A stretch of DNA of 10,652 bases, taken from NCBI GenBank assembly GCA_017471125.1, contig JAFUWR010000316.1:1-10652 (forward strand). Reading direction: 5' to 3'. A program made the translations under genes and the position numbers. The notes beneath the pieces were generated by a model. It worked only from the letters and a program-made list of their open reading frames with translations, was not told where the DNA came from and ran no database searches. Positions within the stretch are counted from its first letter, which is position 1, and each line of letters begins with the position of its first letter. Positions 4,959 through 10,652 of the stretch are shown piece after piece. Origin of the DNA: Clostridia bacterium (GTDB lineage Bacteria; Bacillota; Clostridia; Christensenellales; Aristaeellaceae).

Positions 4959-6019
4959 ACCTCCCCTCCAACCTGCCCGACCGGCGTCCGCCCGTGGACC
5001 GGCGCAGGCGGGATTCCATCTACATGACGCTGCTGCTGTTCCTGATCGGCATCATCGTCACCTCGGGGCTTTTGACGGCGGCGGCCTACGCGATACTGCT
5101 CGTGGTGGGCCTGCTGGTGAATCCCTACGCCCGCATCGTCACGGTGCCGGTGCTGATGGTGTTCTTCATCACCACGCTGGCGGCGGGCATGGGCCGGGGC
5201 AAATTGAAGCCCATCAACGACCTGGTGGAGGCCATGCGCCACGTGTCCCAGGGCGACTTCTCCGTGCGGGTGGACGCCGAGGACGTGGACGGCGACATGG
5301 GCCGCCTCGTGCGCAGCTACAACGACATGGCCAGCGAGCTGGGCGGGCTTGAGCTGTTCAGGAAGGACTTCATCAACAATTTCAGCCACGAGTTCAAGAC
5401 CCCCATCGTGTCCATCCGCGGCTTCGCCAAGCAGCTGGAGCGCGAGGACCTGACCGACCAGCAGCGCCGGGAATACTTGGACATCATCGTGTCCGAGTCC
5501 GACCGGCTGGCGAACATGTCGGGTAACGTGCTGCTGTTGTCGAAGCTCGAGAACCAGACCATCGTCACCGACAAGACCCGCTTCCGCCTGGACGAGCAGC
5601 TTCGCAAGTGCATCCTGCTGATGGAGAAGCAGTGGGCGTCCAAGGGGCTTGAGCTGGACCTGGACCTGGACGAGGCGGAGTTCTACGGCAACGAGGAGAT
5701 GCTCCAGCACGTGTGGGTGAACCTGCTGGGCAACGCCATCAAGTTTTCCCCCGAGGGCGGCACGCTGGGCGTGTCCCTCAAGGCGGGGGAAGGGCAGGTC
5801 AGCGTCTGCGTGAAGGACACCGGCCCCGGCATGGACGAGGCCACCCGCCGCAGGGTGTTCGAGAAGTTCTACCAGGGCGACACCGCCCACGCCGCCGAGG
5901 GCAACGGCCTCGGGCTGTCGCTGGTCAAGCGCATCGTCGACCTGTGCGCGGGGACCGTGGAGGTGGACAGCGCGCCGGGGGAAGGGGCGGCGTTCACCGT
6001 GAGGCTGCCGATGGAATGA
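4955..6019 (+). CDS. Sensor histidine kinase, HAMP type
   Basis: This is the membrane partner of the upstream regulator, 354 residues. After a basic cytoplasmic N-terminus (PDRRPPVDRRRRD) come two membrane segments at about 24-55 and 62-79, separated by fewer than about ten residues. A HAMP linker (about 80-131) leads to the dimerisation domain with the phospho-accepting His145 in NFSHEFKTP. The ATP-binding domain has the N box (WVNLLGNAIKFSPEGG), G1 (DTGPGM), F box (FEKFYQ) and G2 (GNGLGLSLVKRIV). All catalytic motifs are intact. The start is the GTG at 4955, which overlaps the regulator's TGA; an ATG at 5024 lacks a ribosome binding site and would remove the N-terminal tail. The near absence of an outside loop means the signal is probably sensed in or at the membrane. 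No transporter gene is adjacent. Confidence 0.96.
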   Translation: MNLPSNLPDRRPPVDRRRRDSIYMTLLLFLIGIIVTSGLLTAAAYAILLVVGLLVNPYARIVTVPVLMVFFITTLAAGMGRGKLKPINDLVEAMRHVSQGDFSVRVDAEDVDGDMGRLVRSYNDMASELGGLELFRKDFINNFSHEFKTPIVSIRGFAKQLEREDLTDQQRREYLDIIVSESDRLANMSGNVLLLSKLENQTIVTDKTRFRLDEQLRKCILLMEKQWASKGLELDLDLDEAEFYGNEEMLQHVWVNLLGNAIKFSPEGGTLGVSLKAGEGQVSVCVKDTGPGMDEATRRRVFEKFYQGDTAHAAEGNGLGLSLVKRIVDLCAGTVEVDSAPGEGAAFTVRLPME

Positions 6020-6020
6020 T

Positions 6021-6063
6021 AAACAACGCTCCCATCCGAAGGGCTCGGATGGGAGCGTTGTTT
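6021..6063. terminator. Strong bidirectional rho-independent terminator
   Basis: A perfect 19-bp stem (6021-6039 with 6045-6063) surrounds the loop AGGGC. The plus strand continues into five T (6061-6065) and the minus strand ends in AAA-complement T residues (6023-6021). It lies one base after the kinase stop and one base after the alpha-galactosidase stop, serving both convergent units. Confidence 0.93.
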
Positions 6064-8229
6064 TTACGCCTTGAGCGTGTATACCAGGGACGCGGCGTCC
6101 CCGGCGGGGAGGGGGCAGCACAGGCCGAGGGCCATCAGCTCGCGGCCGGTGAAGCGCTCGCCGGTCTCCTCCACGGTGTAGGCGGCGTCGGGGTCGAGGC
6201 CCGCCAGCCGCACCAGCGGCGGGAAGGTGTTGGGCAGCGACCGGGAGCGGATGACGGTCACCACGGCCTCGGTCCTGTCGGCGTTCACGGTCATCCAGGC
6301 GGTGTCGTTCCCCTCGAAGGGCGACAGCAGCCGGTAGAAGTCGCCGTTCATGCGCGTCTCGAAGGTCCGGCGCACGTAGTCGGTCTGGGCGGACATGGCG
6401 GCGCGGTCGTCGTCGGTCAGCTTCCGGGGGTCCAGCTCGTAGCCGAACTGCCCGCCCAGCGCCGCGGCGAAGCGAGCCTGCATGGGCGTGACCCGGGCGG
6501 TCTGGTGGTTGGGCACGGCGGAGACGTGGCTGCCCATGGTGGACGGCGGGAAGGCCAGCGTGGTGCCGTACTGTATCTCGCAGCGGCACAGCGCGTCCGT
6601 GTCGTCCGAGCACCAGATCTGGGGCGTGTAGTACAGCATGCCCGCGTCGAAGCGCCCGCCGCCGGAGGCGCAGCCCTCGAACAGCACGTCCGGGAAGGCC
6701 TTGGTCAGCACGTCCAGCGTCCGGTACAGGCCCAGGATGTAGCGGTGGGGCAGCTCGCCCTGGCGCTCGGGCGGCAGCGCCGTGGAGCCGATGTTGGAAA
6801 AATTGCGGTTCATGTCCCACTTCAGATACGTCGCGCCGCTGTCGCGCAGGGTCCGGGACACCGACTCGATGACGAAGTCCTGCACGTCCGCCCGGCTCAT
6901 GTCGAGGATGAGCTGGTGCCGCCCCAGCACCGCCTCCCGGCCCGGGATCTGCATGGCCCACTCGGGGTGGGCGCGGTACAGGTCGCTGTCCGGGGAGACC
7001 ATCTCCGGCTCCATCCAGATGCCGAACTGCAAGCCCAGCGCCCGCACGCGCTCGCCCAGCCGGCCCAGGCCCGCGGGCAGCTTCTTCGGGTCGGGCACCC
7101 AGTCGCCCAGGGAGGAAAAGTCGTCGTCCCGATGGCCGAACCAGCCGTCGTCCATGACGAACAGCTCCGCCCCGGCCTCCTTCGCCGCCGCCGCGATGGA
7201 CACGAGCTTCTCCTCGTCGAAGTCGAAGTACGCGGCCTCCCAGCTATTGAGCAGTATCGGGCGGCGTTCGTTGACCCACCGTTGCGGCAGCAGGTGCTTG
7301 TTCCACAGCCGGTGGAAGGCGCGGCTCATGCCGTTAAGACCCTCCGACGACCACACCAGCGCCGCCTCCGGGGTCTGGAACGCCTCGCCGGGCTCGAGCC
7401 GCCAGGCGAAATCGCGGTCGTTGATGCCGATCAGCGCCCGGGTGCCGCCGTGCTGGTACACGCTGGCCGTGGCCGCGAAGTTGCCGCTGTACAGCAGGGA
7501 CAGGCCGTAGACCTCGCCCGCGTGCTCGGTGACCTCGGGACGCGCCAGCGCCAGGAACGGCGAGGTCTGCAAGCTGCTGGCCCCGCTTCGGGTGGATACG
7601 CCCTGCTCGCCCGGGACCAGCGGGCGGCGCACGACGGCGCGCTCCCGGGCCCAGCCGCCGGACAGGGTGACGAGGTCGTAGCCGTGGTCGGGCAGGTCGA
7701 GGCAGAAGCTCATGGCCCGGGTGACCGTCAGCGGCGCGTCCCCGGCGTTGACGAGGCGGGCGCTGCGGGTCACGGCGTCGCAGTCGTCGAAGATGGTGAA
7801 GTACAGCATCGCCTCGAGGCCGGTGTGGGCGTCACGCAGGCGGACGGTCAGCGTCTTGCAGGCGTCGCCGAAGGTGGCGGGCAGGCCGGGCAGGGCGGGC
7901 TTGCCGTCCTCGACCTGGGCGTCCACGAAACGCAGGTCCACGGCGCGGGTGCCGTCCCCGGCGATCACGGTCAGCGCCCCCTCCCGCAGGTCGCCCAGCC
8001 CGAAGGACGGATACGCCTGGGGCAGCCACTCGAGCCCGCCCTCTTTGGGCGTGAAATCCGCCGCGGCGGGCAGGCCCGCGTGCCTGAGCAGGTTGTCCAT
8101 GTTCACGCTGTCCAGACGCGCGCCCGCGTGGACGTGGGCCAGGAAGCCGCCGGGGAGGACGGCGAGGATGTAGCTGATGTGGTCGTTCCGCAGTATGTAC
8201 AGGTTGTTGACGAAGGTGATTTCTGACAT
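6064..8229 (-). CDS. Alpha-galactosidase, glycoside hydrolase family 36
   Basis: This enzyme removes terminal alpha-1,6-galactose from oligosaccharides such as melibiose and raffinose, with retention of configuration. The product is 721 residues from the ATG at 8229, the usual length for bacterial GH36 enzymes of the AgaA/RafA type. An N-terminal beta-sandwich (about 1-320) precedes the TIM barrel, where the markers are NSWEA, MDDGWFG, GIWMEPEM, YLKWDMNR with the nucleophile Asp (Asp472), CASGGGR, and IWCSDDTDA with the acid/base Asp (Asp542). A small C-terminal beta domain ends the protein. I chose ATG 8229 because GAGGAG lies 11 nt upstream; a GTG at 8241 would start right against that site. 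There is no signal peptide, so it should act in the cytoplasm on imported sugars. It lies 15 nt after the oxidoreductase gene, in the same operon, and ends at a strong terminator. Confidence 0.97.
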   Translation of the reverse strand: MSEITFVNNLYILRNDHISYILAVLPGGFLAHVHAGARLDSVNMDNLLRHAGLPAAADFTPKEGGLEWLPQAYPSFGLGDLREGALTVIAGDGTRAVDLRFVDAQVEDGKPALPGLPATFGDACKTLTVRLRDAHTGLEAMLYFTIFDDCDAVTRSARLVNAGDAPLTVTRAMSFCLDLPDHGYDLVTLSGGWARERAVVRRPLVPGEQGVSTRSGASSLQTSPFLALARPEVTEHAGEVYGLSLLYSGNFAATASVYQHGGTRALIGINDRDFAWRLEPGEAFQTPEAALVWSSEGLNGMSRAFHRLWNKHLLPQRWVNERRPILLNSWEAAYFDFDEEKLVSIAAAAKEAGAELFVMDDGWFGHRDDDFSSLGDWVPDPKKLPAGLGRLGERVRALGLQFGIWMEPEMVSPDSDLYRAHPEWAMQIPGREAVLGRHQLILDMSRADVQDFVIESVSRTLRDSGATYLKWDMNRNFSNIGSTALPPERQGELPHRYILGLYRTLDVLTKAFPDVLFEGCASGGGRFDAGMLYYTPQIWCSDDTDALCRCEIQYGTTLAFPPSTMGSHVSAVPNHQTARVTPMQARFAAALGGQFGYELDPRKLTDDDRAAMSAQTDYVRRTFETRMNGDFYRLLSPFEGNDTAWMTVNADRTEAVVTVIRSRSLPNTFPPLVRLAGLDPDAAYTVEETGERFTGRELMALGLCCPLPAGDAASLVYTLKA

Positions 8230-8244
8230 GATATGGCTCACTCC

Positions 8245-9348
8245 TCACTTGACGGGCATGGGCGCGGGGCGCTCACAGGTCGATTTGACGTCCACGAAGC
8301 TGTTGGTCCGGCCGCTCTCCATGATGGACTCGATGACGTCCAGCACGTGGCAGGCCATCTCCGCGGCGGCGCGATGGGGGCGGCCCTCCCGCACGGCGTC
8401 GGCCAGGTCGGCGGGGCCGAGGCCTCGGCTGTTCTCGCCGTAGTCGAAGGGGCAGTCCAGCACCCGGACCTCGGGGTGGTCGTCGAGGCTCTGGCCGACG
8501 GGCATGAACCGCACCTCGCCGCCGAAGGTGTTCGGGTCGGGGATCCAGAGGATGCCCTTGGTGCCGTACAGCGCGAAGTAGCACTGGTCGTCCATGACGG
8601 AATCGTTGTTGAAGTGGATGGTGCCGGTGGCCCCGCTCTCGAGCTTCACGATGGCCATGATCTCGCTCTCGTTGGGGGTGGGGAAGGGCTGGCCGAAGGT
8701 CGGGCAGGCGGGGTTCATGTCGATGTGGGTGGGGTAGGGCGTGCGCACGGACGCGGCCACCTGCTGGACCGGCCCCAGCAGGCTCACCAGCGCGGTCAGG
8801 TGGTAGACCGCGTAGTCGTAGCCCACGCCGCCCCGGGGCAGGTTGGTGAAGCGGTAGAAGCTGGTCAGCAGCCGGTTGTCCCGGTTGGAGGCGATGGCGA
8901 AGCTGTTGACCTCGCCCAGCAGCCCGTCGTCCACCGCCTTGCGTGCGGTCTGCAGCGCCGCGCCCAGGAAGGTGTCCGGCGCGGACCCCAGGCGCAGGCC
9001 CTTCGATTTCGCCAGGTCCTTGAGCGCCGCGGCGGTGGCGTAGTCCGCGGTCAGCACCTTCTCGGTGTAAACGTGCTTGCCCGCCTCGAGCGCCCGCCTG
9101 ACGATGTCCTCGTGGGCGGGGGTGGGCGTCAGGTTGACGATCATGTCGATGTCCGGGTCCGAAAGCATCTCCTCGAAGGTCACGGCGCGGATGCCGTACT
9201 GCTCGGCCCGCTTTTTCGCGCTCTCCATCCGCTGGGAGCAGACGCATTTGACCTCCAGCCCGTCGAACCGCCCGATCATGTTCTTCAGGTAGATGTCGCT
9301 GATCATGTCCGCGCCGACCACGCCGACGCGCATGGGTGTCTCCGCCAT
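8245..9348 (-). CDS. Gfo/Idh/MocA family oxidoreductase
   Basis: This is a 367-residue NAD(P)-dependent dehydrogenase-type protein, cytoplasmic, probably acting on a sugar or sugar derivative. The N-terminal Rossmann domain (about 1-120) begins VGVVGADMISD and includes the EKP-like motif as YTEKVLT (Glu96, Lys97). The C-terminal domain shows GGVGYDYAVYHLTAL with the Asp178 and His183 pair expected at the active site, and DPNTFGG near the end. Two family positions differ: the last glycine of the nucleotide loop is Asp14 and the Pro of EKP is Val98. The ATG at 9348 is set by a perfect AGGAGG 6 nt upstream; an upstream GTG at 9372 would overlap the LCP stop and has no such site. Position directly before an alpha-galactosidase suggests a role in alpha-galactoside metabolism. 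A GH109-like NAD-dependent glycosidase activity is an alternative that cannot be excluded. Confidence 0.93.
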   Translation of the reverse strand: MAETPMRVGVVGADMISDIYLKNMIGRFDGLEVKCVCSQRMESAKKRAEQYGIRAVTFEEMLSDPDIDMIVNLTPTPAHEDIVRRALEAGKHVYTEKVLTADYATAAALKDLAKSKGLRLGSAPDTFLGAALQTARKAVDDGLLGEVNSFAIASNRDNRLLTSFYRFTNLPRGGVGYDYAVYHLTALVSLLGPVQQVAASVRTPYPTHIDMNPACPTFGQPFPTPNESEIMAIVKLESGATGTIHFNNDSVMDDQCYFALYGTKGILWIPDPNTFGGEVRFMPVGQSLDDHPEVRVLDCPFDYGENSRGLGPADLADAVREGRPHRAAAEMACHVLDVIESIMESGRTNSFVDVKSTCERPAPMPVK

Positions 9349-9368
9349 GGTATCCCTCCTGTGTCTCA

Positions 9369-10373
9369 TCACTGTTGTGCCGGGTTATCCTCATACACGA
9401 AGCGCGTGAAGGCGCTTCGATTGGCGTTGAAGTCATTGACGGTGAGCTTGGAGCCGTCGTCGGTGTAGCTGCCGTCCACGGGCAGGCGAAGCTGCGCGCC
9501 GTCCCCGGCCAGCAGGGCTTTCTCGCCCAGGGACAGTATTTGGAGCGCGGACATGTTGGTATGTACGTTGGCCATCACCGTGCGCATGAGCCGTATGAGC
9601 AGCGCGGGGTTCCAGAGGCTCGACTTGATCTTCTTGACGATGGCGTTCAGCAGGTTGCGCTGCCGGCTGGTGCGGACGAAGTCCGAGTCGATCTTTCGGA
9701 TGCGGGCGTAGGACAGCGCCTGGAGGCCGTTCAGGTGGACGTTGGAGCCGTAGGTGGTGACCTCCTCGGCTACGTAGCCCAGCGGCGCGAACACGCTCTT
9801 TAGCTTGAGCATCGCGGTGTTCAGCCGCTGCCGCTCGGCTTCGGTCAGGTCGATGTCCACGCCGCCCAGCGCGTCGATCACCCGCACGAGCGCCACGTAG
9901 TCCACCTGGGCGTAGTGCATCAGGTTCAGGCCGAAGTTCTGGTTGATGGTGCGCATCACCAGCTCCAGCCCGCCGTAGGCGTAGGCGGCGTTCAATCGGT
10001 TGCGGTCGTGGCCGGGGATGTCCACGAGGGTGTCGCGCATGACGCTGGTGAGCTTGAACGCGCCGTAGCCCACCGAGGCGATCATGATGGCGTCGCTGCG
10101 CTGGGCCCCGTCCCGCAGGTCGTCCACGCCCAGCAGCAGCACGTTCAGCCGGGTGGCGGGCAGGCCGTCGGTCAGCGCCAGGTTCATGTCGTCCGGCTCC
10201 ACCGCGAACAGCGCCGGCGGCAGCGCGTAGATGAGCGCCGCGCTCAACAGCGCCACCGTCAGCGCCAGCGCGACCAGCTTCAACAGCCCCTGGCCCAGCC
10301 ACTCGCCGAAGCTCCGCCGCTTCCGCTTCCGGGGCGGCTGCTTTCGTTTCTTCTGATAGGATTCGTAGTACAT
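9369..10373 (-). CDS. LytR-CpsA-Psr (LCP) family envelope protein
   Basis: LCP proteins attach anionic glycopolymers from lipid carriers to peptidoglycan on the outer side of the membrane. The 334-residue product has a very basic cytoplasmic N-terminus (about 8-20), one membrane segment (about 31-57) and an external LCP domain (about 75-250). Family motifs seen are LNVLLLGVDD, QRSDAIMIAS with Arg92 and Asp94, VMRDTLVDIPG with Arg113, LGGVDIDL, and LNGLQALSYARIRK followed by DFVRTSRQRNLL. These are the arginine and aspartate residues that bind the pyrophosphate in known structures. The ATG at 10373 has only a modest site (GAAGGG, about 11 nt upstream) but follows a good promoter. The gene after it starts 20 nt beyond the stop, so it is probably co-transcribed with the oxidoreductase and alpha-galactosidase, an unusual pairing. 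Confidence 0.96.
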   Translation of the reverse strand: MYYESYQKKRKQPPRKRKRRSFGEWLGQGLLKLVALALTVALLSAALIYALPPALFAVEPDDMNLALTDGLPATRLNVLLLGVDDLRDGAQRSDAIMIASVGYGAFKLTSVMRDTLVDIPGHDRNRLNAAYAYGGLELVMRTINQNFGLNLMHYAQVDYVALVRVIDALGGVDIDLTEAERQRLNTAMLKLKSVFAPLGYVAEEVTTYGSNVHLNGLQALSYARIRKIDSDFVRTSRQRNLLNAIVKKIKSSLWNPALLIRLMRTVMANVHTNMSALQILSLGEKALLAGDGAQLRLPVDGSYTDDGSKLTVNDFNANRSAFTRFVYEDNPAQQ

Positions 10374-10420
10374 AGCGCGTCTTGCCCTTCGTGTCGGGTC
10401 ATGTCGTTCGTATCACGTCT

Positions 10421-10449
10421 ATTATATCAGAAATCCCGGCGGGTGGGAA
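10421..10449 (-). promoter_or_regulatory. Promoter of the LCP gene
   Basis: On the minus strand TTCCCA (10449-10444) and a perfect TATAAT (10426-10421) are 17 bp apart. The predicted start is near 10414, giving a leader of about 40 nt. No terminator is visible between the upstream gene's stop at 10464 and this promoter, so read-through is also possible. Confidence 0.65.
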
Positions 10450-10463
10450 GATGCGCGGATAGA

Positions 10464-10652
10464 TTATTTCTCCGCAAGCCGCGTGAGCGCCTCCACGCAG
10501 AAGTCGCACAGCTCGCCCGCGAACTCGGCGGAGACGCCCTCGGCCACCACCCGGAGCTGGGCGGGGCTGTCGCCCGCGCCCACCCAGGCCCAGCCGCCGT
10601 CCCGCTCAAGACGCACGCCGCCGTCCACCGTGGCATCCGGCGCGGCCTGGGC
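10464..10652 (-). CDS. Phosphohexomutase-like protein, C-terminal end
   Basis: Only the last 62 residues are in the window; the gene continues past the right edge. The segment GGVRLERDGGWAWVGAG, then SPAQLRVVAEG and a final helix (FAGELCDFCVEALTRLAEK), has the layout of the C-terminal domain of phosphoglucomutase/phosphomannomutase proteins. In active enzymes this domain carries the phosphate-binding RxSGTE loop before LRVYxE. Here that loop reads GAGDSPAQ, lacking the key Arg-Ser-Gly-Thr. Such degenerate C-termini are known in proteins that fuse a mannose-1-phosphate guanylyltransferase-like domain to a phosphomannomutase-like domain, so that is my preferred reading, but the deciding N-terminus is not visible. 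Its neighbour is an LCP protein, which fits sugar-precursor supply for envelope polymers. Confidence 0.65.
   Translation of the reverse strand, partial: AQAAPDATVDGGVRLERDGGWAWVGAGDSPAQLRVVAEGVSAEFAGELCDFCVEALTRLAEK

Noticed and set aside
4934..6961. Long minus-strand open frame (675 codons) opposite the histidine kinase
   Set aside because: The product is compositionally biased and matches no family; the plus strand has an intact kinase with every catalytic motif.
5713..8226. Very long plus-strand open frame (837 codons) across the kinase end and the alpha-galactosidase
   Set aside because: It is antisense to a clear GH36 gene, crosses a strong terminator, and its product is low-complexity Gly/Arg/Ala/His-rich sequence typical of frames opposite GC-rich genes.
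8233..9468. Plus-strand open frame of 411 codons opposite the oxidoreductase
   Set aside because: It mirrors the oxidoreductase reading frame and has biased Val/Gly/His/Ala composition and no recognisable domain.
1..10652. CRISPR array or tandem-repeat array
   Set aside because: No regularly spaced direct repeats were seen anywhere in the window.

Overview
The window looks like the junction between an AT-rich integrated mobile element (left, about 1-2600) and a GC-rich chromosome (right, about 2650-10652). The chromosomal part suggests a high-GC member of the Clostridia/Bacillota. The reasons are AGGAGG-type ribosome binding sites, a LytR-CpsA-Psr (LCP) envelope protein, a clostridial-type PD-(D/E)XK 'transposase-like' nuclease, a GH36 alpha-galactosidase paired with a Gfo/Idh/MocA oxidoreductase, and a tRNA-Cys with no encoded CCA. 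The genus cannot be named from sequence alone.

Left part. Bases 1-384 are the 3' end of an IS66-family element (C-terminus of its transposase plus a probable right terminus ending in GGTTAC). The element seems to have cut into a host gene, of which only the last ~37 codons remain (to 500), followed by that gene's own rho-independent terminator (510-545). Bases 546-833 hold nothing I can assign. On the minus strand, 2117-834 is a compact three-gene operon: a 71-aa soluble protein, a 241-aa helical protein and a 107-aa two-helix membrane protein. It has a near-consensus promoter (TTGTCT-17-TATAAT). I do not recognise any of the three; this is the best candidate in the window for an undescribed system. 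Bases 2200-2600 have no supported gene but carry palindromes and a strong rightward promoter.

Junction. At 2601-2646 there is the 3' half of a tRNA-Cys(GCA), from the anticodon stem to the discriminator base, with no 5' half, followed by a normal tRNA terminator (2654-2686). This is the expected scar of a tyrosine-recombinase element that integrated at the anticodon loop of tRNA-Cys. The restored tRNA should lie at the other end of the element, left of the window.

Right part. The chromosome carries a PD-(D/E)XK nuclease-family gene (+) convergent with a three-helix membrane protein (-). An OmpR/PhoB response regulator and a histidine kinase follow (+, 4-nt overlap). A 19-bp bidirectional terminator at 6021-6063 separates them from a minus-strand cluster read as LCP protein, then Gfo/Idh/MocA oxidoreductase, then GH36 alpha-galactosidase, with 15-20 nt gaps. 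At the right edge is the C-terminus of a phosphohexomutase-like protein, probably a sugar-nucleotide/phosphomannomutase-type enzyme. The LCP protein and the sugar-phosphate enzyme fit cell-envelope glycopolymer assembly. The oxidoreductase and alpha-galactosidase fit alpha-galactoside use inside the cell, since neither shows a signal peptide. No RNA gene other than the tRNA fragment and no CRISPR array was seen.
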